A stretch of DNA of 36,852 nt from an uncultured Succinivibrio sp. Its GTDB lineage: Bacteria; Pseudomonadota; Gammaproteobacteria; Enterobacterales; Succinivibrionaceae. Where the stretch lies: the NCBI GenBank assembly GCA_900770725.1, contig CAAGLL010000085.1, positions 1 to 36,852 of the forward strand. The letters run 5' to 3'. Of this stretch, positions 31,434 through 36,852 are shown piece by piece (the stretch's first letter is position 1; every line of letters begins with the position of its first letter). The position numbers were made by a program, and so were the translations under genes. A model generated the notes under the pieces. It worked only from the letters and a program-made list of their open reading frames with translations. It was not told where the DNA came from and ran no database searches.

Positions 31434-32693
31434 ATGAATCTAAACGAACTCAAAAACACCCCGGTCTCCGACCTGGTGGAAATGTGCGAAAAGAACGGCA
31501 TTGAGAACACCGCCCGCCTGAGCAAGAAGGAAATCATCTTCCAGATCCTCAAGTCCTGCGCCAAGAACGGCGAGGACATCTACGGCGACGGCGTCATCGA
31601 GATCCTCCCAGACGGGTTCGGCTTCCTCCGCAGCGCCGACAGCTCCTACCTCGCCGGCCCCGACGACATCTATGTCTCGCCAAGCCAGGTCAGGCGCTTC
31701 AACCTCCGCACCGGCGACTCCATCTCCGGCAAGATCCGCCCCCCGAAGGAAGGCGAGCGCTACTTCGCACTGCTCAAGGTCGATACCGTCAACTTCGACA
31801 AGCCTGAAAACTCCCGCAACAAGATCCTCTTTGAAAACCTCACCCCGCTGTTCGCAACCTCAAGGCTCCGCCTAGAGCTCGGCAACGGGTCGAAGGAGGA
31901 TCTGACCGCCCGCGTCATCGACCTTGTGGCCCCCATAGGCCGCGGCCAGCGCGGACTCATCGTCGCGCCCCCGAAGGCCGGCAAGACCATGCTGCTGCAG
32001 AACGTGGCCCACTCGATCGCCACCAAGTACCCCGAGTGCATCCTCATCGTGCTGCTCATCGACGAGCGCCCTGAGGAAGTCACCGAGATGAAGCGTATGG
32101 TCAAGGGCGAGGTCGTCGCCTCGACCTTCGACGAGCCCGCCTCCCGCCACGTCCAGGTGGCCGAGATGGTGGTCGAGAAGGCCAAGCGCCTAGTCGAGCA
32201 CAAGCGCGACGTCGTGATCCTGATGGACTCCATCACCCGCCTGGCGCGCGCGTACAACACCGTGATCCCTTCATCGGGCAAGGTGCTCACCGGCGGCGTC
32301 GACGCCAACGCGCTGCAGCGCCCCAAGCGCCTGTTCGGCGCGGCGCGCAACGTCGAGGAAGGCGGATCGCTGACCATCATCGCCACCGCCCTCATCGACA
32401 CCGGCTCCAAGATGGACGAGGTCATCTACGAGGAGTTCAAGGGCACCGGCAACATGGAACTCCAGCTCTCCCGCAAGATCGCCGAGAAGCGCGTCTACCC
32501 GGCCATCGACGTCACCAAGTCCGGCACCCGCCGCGAGGAGCTTTTGACCACCCCGGACGAGCTCTCCAAGATGTGGGTGTTGCGCAAGTTCCTGCACCCG
32601 ATGGGCGAGATCGAGGCCATGGAGTTCCTCATCGACAAGCTGTCGATGACCAAGACCAACGCCGAGTTCTTCGATGCGATGAAGCGCGTCTGA
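31434..32693 (+). CDS. rho: Transcription termination factor Rho
   Basis: Hexameric RNA-dependent ATPase that pulls transcripts off RNA polymerase. At 419 residues it equals E. coli Rho in length and is near-identical in the core. N-terminal helical region MNLNELKNTPVSDLVEMCE; cold-shock-like RNA-binding domain with DGFGFLRS and YVSPSQVRRFNL (about 60-90); Walker A APPKAGKTMLLQ (about 178-189); Walker B VVILMDSITRLARAYN; Q-loop VLTGGVDANALQRPKRLFGAARNV. In E. coli trxA lies upstream; here uvrD does. Followed by its own intrinsic terminator. Confidence 0.98.
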   Translation: MNLNELKNTPVSDLVEMCEKNGIENTARLSKKEIIFQILKSCAKNGEDIYGDGVIEILPDGFGFLRSADSSYLAGPDDIYVSPSQVRRFNLRTGDSISGKIRPPKEGERYFALLKVDTVNFDKPENSRNKILFENLTPLFATSRLRLELGNGSKEDLTARVIDLVAPIGRGQRGLIVAPPKAGKTMLLQNVAHSIATKYPECILIVLLIDERPEEVTEMKRMVKGEVVASTFDEPASRHVQVAEMVVEKAKRLVEHKRDVVILMDSITRLARAYNTVIPSSGKVLTGGVDANALQRPKRLFGAARNVEEGGSLTIIATALIDTGSKMDEVIYEEFKGTGNMELQLSRKIAEKRVYPAIDVTKSGTRREELLTTPDELSKMWVLRKFLHPMGEIEAMEFLIDKLSMTKTNAEFFDAMKRV

Positions 32694-32720
32694 ACGAATC
32701 TGCCATAATGGACAGGCACG

Positions 32721-32753
32721 ATGGCCCGGGGGAGCATCCCCCGGGCCATTTTT
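32721..32753 (+). terminator. Intrinsic terminator of rho
   Basis: A perfect 12-bp stem (ATGGCCCGGGGG and its complement) with a 5-nt loop (AGCAT), followed by a T-run. It lies 28 bases after the rho stop. Confidence 0.9.
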
Positions 32754-32765
32754 CACACAGCCTAA

Positions 32766-34592
32766 ACTTTGAGGATCCTAGTCTCTAGTCTTTTAGGATC
32801 CTCCCTGGCAGGCCCACACCGAGGGCCTGCAGGAGCTCCCTGGTTGACCTGGGGAGCTCCTTCGTCAGCCAGGCCCCGCGGCCGGCAGGCCGCGAGGCCT
32901 GGAGCTTCCTGAGGATCCACATAGCCTTCACCAGCGAGTCCCCGGGCAGCTTTCCCTTCAGGCAGTTGCCCTTGTGCTGCAGCCTCGCCATCGCCATCAT
33001 CCTCAGCCCCTGCGCCAGCAGGTGCAGCAGGATCTTCCCCTTGTACGAGGCGCCTGTCGCCATGAGGCGGCGGCCGTCGTCGAGCACCTTGAACTGCCTG
33101 AACGCCGACTCGACGATCCCCCTCTCGTTGTAGATGGCGAGCGCCTCGAGCGGATCGGCCACCACGTTGGTCCTGATGGCGAAGCACCCGTTGTACCTGT
33201 TCGCCTTCTGGATGGCGGAGATCTTGACGGTCCACTTGTCGGAGCCCTGCGCCGGCGGATTGAAGCACTTCTTGTACTTGGCCCACTTTGACGGGTCAAC
33301 GGCCCTGCCGGAGTTCTTCGCCTTGAGCAGCTCCTCGATGTCGCACTGGAAGGAGAGGGACTGGTCGGCCGCAAGCGACGGATTCCGGTAGAGGTGGACG
33401 TGCACGTGCACGCTGTGCTCGATCCTCATGCCGTCCCCATAGGAGGTCCACCTCTCCGGCTCCGCGCTCCTCGCGTAAACATTCATGCCGCCGCTGAGGA
33501 ACGCCTGATCCCTCAGGCTCTCCTCGTACTTGTCGAACTGGCGCTTTATGGAGTCCTCGGAGAGCCTGATCCCGGTGAGGAACTTGAGGCCGCAGTTTAG
33601 CTGCTTCTGGACGTTCTGCATTGACGAGTAGCCGCGGTCGGTGACGATCAGGACCTCGGACAGGTCGAAGCCCGCGGACTGCATGCGCATCAGCAGCTCG
33701 GGGAACAGGGACATGTCGTTGACCGATCCCTCGGAGATGTACGCGTAGCAGGCGTCCCCGGTCTCGTAGTCGGTGCAGATGGTCAGGTTGACCTGCTTGA
33801 GGAAGGGATCCTGCTTGGCGTGGCCGTACGCCGCGTCGTCGATGGTTTCCGACCACGTGCTGATCCCTGTGGAGTCGACAGCCATGAGCATCGGCCTGCC
33901 GTTGCTGCTGGTGAGCCCCGCCTTGCGGCGCCTTTCCATGATGGACTCGTACCTGTCCTTGAAGTAGGCGTCAATCTGCTCCTGCCCGACAGAGTCGAGC
34001 AGCTTCGAGATCCGCCATCCGTCCAGGGGCTCGGCGCCAGGGAGGTAGTTCTCGGCGAGCCAGTCCCCGTAGTTCTGCATGGCCCCGCCGCTTGTGCAGA
34101 GCTCGTAGATCCCCAGCCTGAGCAGATCCGCGCCGTCGCCGGCCCCGAACACGCCCTGCAGCGAGGAGAGGACGCCGGAGTCCACGGCCATCTGCCAGAG
34201 CGCCCATGTCAGCCCCACGGACACGCATCCGCAGCGCCACTCCGCCGCGCTGGCGGCTTCCTGCTTGATCTCCTCTGCCTCCTCGTCGGAGCGAACGACC
34301 AGCGAGTTGGCCTCGTAGAACACCTGCATTCCAGTGTATTCGGGATGATCCGCAAGGTAGGACTGCGAAAGCGTCACCTCGCCAGTGTCGCCGTCGAGCC
34401 TGCCCACATGGCGCCTTTTCGCGATGCGCGACTGCTTCTTCTGGCTGTCCCAGCGGTTGTAGTAGGAGATGACGTAGGTGCGCCCCTTGGCATCGGTGTA
34501 GGTGCTGAAGTTCCATTTGACGGGGGCCTTCCGGGTGCTGTCGGCGGTCTTTTTCATTGCCATAGTCCTTTACACTTGATAATGGACTTTGA
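32766..34592. mobile_element. Insertion sequence, IS4/IS1634-like, boundaries tentative
   Basis: One intact transposase gene fills this element. A 7-base direct repeat ACTTTGA (32766-32772 and 34586-34592) flanks it and could be the target duplication, but I could not find convincing terminal inverted repeats just inside it, so the ends are uncertain. A 10-bp inverted repeat GAGGATCCTA/TAGGATCCTC (32771-32803) spans the transposase stop codon. The element lies between the rho terminator and the ogt promoter, and marks where conserved gene order ends. Confidence 0.6.
32785..34563 (-). CDS. DDE transposase, IS4 superfamily (IS1634-like)
   Basis: A 592-residue transposase that appears complete. 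The likely catalytic triad is D230 (LMAVDSTGIS), D309 (LIVTDRGYSS) and E485 within YNERGIVESAFRQFK, the Y-R-E-K type signature of IS4-like enzymes. The 175-residue gap between D309 and E485 fits the large beta-strand insertion of this group. The N-terminus is basic (KKTADSTRKAPVKW). AAGGA lies only about two bases before the first ATG (34563) but about eight before a second ATG at 34557, which may be the real start. The gene is intact, so the element may be recently acquired or active. Confidence 0.88.
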   Translation of the reverse strand: MAMKKTADSTRKAPVKWNFSTYTDAKGRTYVISYYNRWDSQKKQSRIAKRRHVGRLDGDTGEVTLSQSYLADHPEYTGMQVFYEANSLVVRSDEEAEEIKQEAASAAEWRCGCVSVGLTWALWQMAVDSGVLSSLQGVFGAGDGADLLRLGIYELCTSGGAMQNYGDWLAENYLPGAEPLDGWRISKLLDSVGQEQIDAYFKDRYESIMERRRKAGLTSSNGRPMLMAVDSTGISTWSETIDDAAYGHAKQDPFLKQVNLTICTDYETGDACYAYISEGSVNDMSLFPELLMRMQSAGFDLSEVLIVTDRGYSSMQNVQKQLNCGLKFLTGIRLSEDSIKRQFDKYEESLRDQAFLSGGMNVYARSAEPERWTSYGDGMRIEHSVHVHVHLYRNPSLAADQSLSFQCDIEELLKAKNSGRAVDPSKWAKYKKCFNPPAQGSDKWTVKISAIQKANRYNGCFAIRTNVVADPLEALAIYNERGIVESAFRQFKVLDDGRRLMATGASYKGKILLHLLAQGLRMMAMARLQHKGNCLKGKLPGDSLVKAMWILRKLQASRPAGRGAWLTKELPRSTRELLQALGVGLPGRILKD

Positions 34593-34636
34593 TACGCCCA
34601 AAATTGGCCCAACGCAATAAAAAACGTTGAAAAACA

Positions 34637-34663
34637 AACGCCGAAATAGAAAATTTCGGCGTT
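34637..34663 (-). terminator. Hairpin with a minus-strand T-tail
   Basis: A perfect 10-bp stem AACGCCGAAA/TTTCGGCGTT with a 7-nt loop. On the minus strand it is followed by TGTTTTTC, so it could terminate leftward transcription before the transposase gene. It lies immediately next to the CRP-like site, so it might instead affect the ogt promoter. Confidence 0.4.
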
Positions 34664-34691
34664 ATGTGACAGAGCTCACATGTGTTATGGT
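34664..34691 (+). promoter_or_regulatory. Consensus CRP site and possible extended -10 upstream of ogt
   Basis: ATGTGA-CAGAGC-TCACAT (34664-34681) has the full CRP core TGTGA-N6-TCACA. Just downstream TGTTATGGT (34683-34691) fits an extended -10 (TGn plus TATGGT), with a start near 34698. CRP would then be centred at about -25 and would block that promoter. If the real start is further right, near 34714, CRP would be at -41.5 and could activate. The sequence cannot decide which. Confidence 0.65.
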
Positions 34692-34761
34692 CTAGGGACC
34701 AATGAGTTTAGGACACAGGCGCGGCGTCAGCTATGCCACGCCGCATTGTCTGGAGGCCCAA

Positions 34762-35274
34762 ATGCTGCAAAGTTGCATTTATGCATCGCCGTTAGGCGGG
34801 ATCCTGATCACCGCAGATGATGACGGCATAACCGAAGCCCGTTTTGCTGATGGGAAAGGTGAAAACAATGACGCCGGTGGGGAGAGCAAGATCCTCTCCG
34901 AGGCCCGGCGCTGGTTTAACGAGTACTTCGCAGGCAAGGCCCCGTCATGGGTGCCGCCGCTTCACATCGAAGGCTCGGACTTCGAGAAGGAAGTGTGCGC
35001 GATCCTGCTCAAGATCCCCTATGGGAAGACCCGCACTTACGGCGACATCGCAGATGAGATCTCAAAGAAGCGCGGCCGCAAGTCGTCGGCCCGCGCCGTT
35101 GGCGGAGGAGTCGGCCGCAACCCCATCTGCATCATCGTGCCCTGCCACCGCGTAGTGGGCGCCCACGGCAACCTCACGGGCTACGCCGAAGGCATGGATC
35201 GCAAGGTGGCGCTCTTAAAGCTTGAGAAGGTGGACATGTCAGGCTTCTACGTCCCCAAGGCCAGGAAGCACTGA
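34762..35274 (+). CDS. ogt: Methylated-DNA-[protein]-cysteine methyltransferase
   Basis: Removes alkyl groups from O6-alkylguanine or O4-alkylthymine by suicidal transfer to its own cysteine. The 170-residue product has the active-site motif IIVPCHRVVGAHGNLTGYAEG and the DNA-binding wing YGKTRTYGDIADEI. It is an Ogt-type single-domain enzyme without the Ada N-terminal domain. An unusual lysine- and arginine-rich stretch (SKKRGRKSSARAV) lies just before the active site. I chose ATG 34762, with GGAGG five bases upstream; the in-frame ATG at 34702 has none. It sits alone, behind a CRP-like site, between an insertion sequence and a restriction-modification gene. Confidence 0.92.
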   Translation: MLQSCIYASPLGGILITADDDGITEARFADGKGENNDAGGESKILSEARRWFNEYFAGKAPSWVPPLHIEGSDFEKEVCAILLKIPYGKTRTYGDIADEISKKRGRKSSARAVGGGVGRNPICIIVPCHRVVGAHGNLTGYAEGMDRKVALLKLEKVDMSGFYVPKARKH

Positions 35275-35333
35275 CACCCTTCAAGATCCGCTGCATCCCA
35301 ATCATGCGGCTGCGGCTTTAAAGATGCGGCGGC

Positions 35334-35374
35334 GCGGCTGGCAACTCCAGCGCCGCCGCATTTTGCGTCAATGG
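35334..35374. terminator. Terminator between ogt and the restriction-modification gene
   Basis: A perfect 12-bp stem ATGCGGCGGCGC/GCGCCGCCGCAT with a 14-nt loop, followed on the plus strand by TTTT. It ends ogt, and on the minus strand it could also end the convergent methyltransferase gene, though the T-tract on that side is only CTTT. Confidence 0.75.
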
Positions 35375-35382
35375 GCTGTGGC

Positions 35383-36852
35383 TTATTGAACGCTCGTCTT
35401 TTCCTCGTACAGCTTGAAGAGGTGGGCGACGATCTCGCTCTCAGGCGAGTCTGCTTTCAGCCCATAGGCCTCGAGCACTGCCTTGTCGTTGGCCTTATGG
35501 GCCTTCTGAAGATCGGTAAACAGGTCGAGGTTCGAGTACATCTGCCCGAGCGTGGCATCCGGGTACTTGGCGCGCGCGTCGAGGATCCCCTGCGCAGTTG
35601 ATGAGATCTTCTGCTTCATGGCATCGTCGGCCTCGGGCCAGACGAAGTTGTTGTAGACGATGTCCTTGGAGTAGCGGTAGTCGCTCTTGAGCCTGCCTGC
35701 AACAGCGCGCATCCAGGCCATGTGGACTGAGGATTCGAGCACGCCAAAGTGGTACAGCGTTGCTTCAGGCATTAACTTGAGTAGATTGCTGCAAAGTACA
35801 GAACAGTCTTCGTAACCCATTGGTATATAAGGCCGCCGTTCTGATGAAACCTCAGGAATGACTATGTAGTCGGTCTTAGGCATGTTCTCGACATGGAATC
35901 TCGTCGGTTTGTCGGCAATCTTCCTGGTTCCTGCGCTCTTGCTGGCGAGGCGATATTCCTTGACCTTTCTGAAGCGATCAACGCAAAGCGGCATCTTGAT
36001 GAGTTCGGCTGGGTTGCATTCGCCGAGCCATAGGCAAAAGCGTTTTTTGCCGTTGAGGAATTCCTCAGCTCCGAGCCAAGGGTGGAAATAAGATTTGGAC
36101 TTTGGCTCCTTGGCGATGAATTCTTCCATTTCATCTTTGGAGAACAAGTAGAAGCCGCCATCTATCGGCTTGTTGCCGATCCCGATCTCCGGCACATCAC
36201 ACAGCGGCTTGCTGCGGCTGTCGATGAACACGTCAGCACCATCAGTAAGGTAGCCGTTGATGTGGGAAGCCTCAGTCCTGTCCTCGCCATCGTAAATGCA
36301 CTTTGTGGTGCTGTCGTCGCGGCTGAACCCAACGATCACGCAGTGCACATGCGCCTTCTCGGCCGCCTCGTTGTTCCAGATGAAGGTGCGCCAGGCAAAG
36401 TTGATGACTATCCCGTCAGCAGCAAGCGTCTTCCAGAGGATCGCCACCTGCTCGCCCTGGGTGATGCTGTTGGTGGACACCAGAGCCGAGTTGATGTCAT
36501 GTCCCTTGGTGTACACGTCGGCCTTGAAGTACCAGCCGCCCACGTAGTCGAGGTTGCCGATGTTCTTAACATCAGGCCACTGTTCGGTGAGGTCAGCTTT
36601 CTGGGTTGCACTCATGGTCCTGGCGCCGAGGAATGGCGGGTTGCCCATGATGTACGAGCACTCGGAGGCAGGGATGATCTCGTTCCAGTCGATGCGCAGC
36701 GCGTTGCCCTCGCGGATGTTCGTGTAGGTCTTGAGCGGCAGGAAGTCGATGTGGCGCCCGACTATCCTTGCTGTCTCGTCTAGCATCTGGCTCTCGGCGA
36801 TCCAAAGCGCAGTCTTGGCCACGCTCACAGCAAAGTCGTTGATCTCGATGCC
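35383..36852 (-). CDS. MmeI-like (type IIL) DNA methyltransferase/restriction protein, 5' end outside window
   Basis: The C-terminal 489 residues of a larger protein. The frame stays open to the window edge, and the first visible residues, GIEINDFAVSVAKTALWIAESQM, belong to the methylase core, so the gene continues to the right. The adenine-methylase catalytic motif is NPPF (SYIMGNPPFLGAR), followed by LVSTNSITQGEQV, a pattern typical of MmeI-family and related fused enzymes. The middle and C-terminal parts would be target recognition and a helical domain. In MmeI-type proteins an endonuclease lies N-terminal to the methylase; whether it exists here cannot be seen. It could also be a methylase-only relative. 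G+C and codon use look somewhat lower than the core genes, consistent with an acquired defence gene. Confidence 0.85.
   Translation of the reverse strand, partial: GIEINDFAVSVAKTALWIAESQMLDETARIVGRHIDFLPLKTYTNIREGNALRIDWNEIIPASECSYIMGNPPFLGARTMSATQKADLTEQWPDVKNIGNLDYVGGWYFKADVYTKGHDINSALVSTNSITQGEQVAILWKTLAADGIVINFAWRTFIWNNEAAEKAHVHCVIVGFSRDDSTTKCIYDGEDRTEASHINGYLTDGADVFIDSRSKPLCDVPEIGIGNKPIDGGFYLFSKDEMEEFIAKEPKSKSYFHPWLGAEEFLNGKKRFCLWLGECNPAELIKMPLCVDRFRKVKEYRLASKSAGTRKIADKPTRFHVENMPKTDYIVIPEVSSERRPYIPMGYEDCSVLCSNLLKLMPEATLYHFGVLESSVHMAWMRAVAGRLKSDYRYSKDIVYNNFVWPEADDAMKQKISSTAQGILDARAKYPDATLGQMYSNLDLFTDLQKAHKANDKAVLEAYGLKADSPESEIVAHLFKLYEEKTSVQ

Noticed and set aside
32743..34610. GGGCCATTTTT (left) and GGGCCAATTTT (right, inverted) as IS terminal repeats
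   Set aside because: The left copy is simply the arm and T-run of the rho terminator, similarity stops after 11 bases, and no target duplication lies outside.
1..36852. CRISPR arrays, tRNA or rRNA genes
   Set aside because: I saw no regularly spaced repeats and no tRNA-like cloverleaf or rRNA motif in any intergenic gap.

Overview
The window looks like a GC-rich gammaproteobacterial chromosome, by eye about 60-65% G+C in genes. It holds a compacted version of the block that in Escherichia coli runs from yihG/dsbA through ilvEDA, hemXY, cyaA, lptM, dapF, xerC, yigB and uvrD to rho. The class I adenylate cyclase, the long-chain flavodoxin and an AcrR operator almost identical to that of E. coli place it near Enterobacterales/Aeromonadales. 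A host-associated anaerobe such as a high-GC member of the Succinivibrionaceae is my best guess, but that is inference and no rRNA is present to test it.

Left part (1-11.7 kb): an AT-richer gene-free stretch; phoA alkaline phosphatase; a sodium-coupled NSS-family transporter; flavodoxin fldA behind a hairpin-rich leader; an unrecognised 380-residue protein built from two related halves; and the acrAB efflux operon divergent from its TetR repressor acrR, followed by the acyl-CoA thioesterase yciA.

Middle (11.7-19.7 kb): a single-enzyme, FDFT1-type squalene synthase overlapping a dsbA-like gene with a CGHC active site; the acyltransferase yihG; and the branched-chain amino acid genes ilvE, ilvD and ilvA with a small secreted protein gene coupled to ilvA. 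The ilvE promoter has its -10 hexamer inside a perfect 11-bp-arm inverted repeat, and ilvE has no standard start codon where its homologues begin.

Right-centre (19.7-32.7 kb): hemXY, without the hemCD genes that normally precede them, divergent from cyaA; then a tightly overlapping chain lptM-lysA-dapF-xerC-yigB-uvrD; then rho with a long structured leader.

Right end (32.7-36.9 kb): conserved synteny stops. An IS4/IS1634-type transposase lies just after the rho terminator, followed by an ogt-type DNA methyltransferase gene behind a consensus CRP site, and a MmeI-like (type IIL) restriction-modification gene that runs off the window.

Regulatory threads: CRP-like palindromes lie upstream of the transporter, acrA and ogt, and the window also carries cyaA, so cAMP control is plausible at several loci. 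The leaders of fldA, ilvE, lptM and rho all carry strings of GC-rich hairpins between an identifiable -10 box and the start codon. I found no tRNA, rRNA, CRISPR array or clearly new multi-gene system. The best candidates for something undescribed are the duplicated 380-residue protein, the lone squalene synthase and the regulatory palindromes and leaders.
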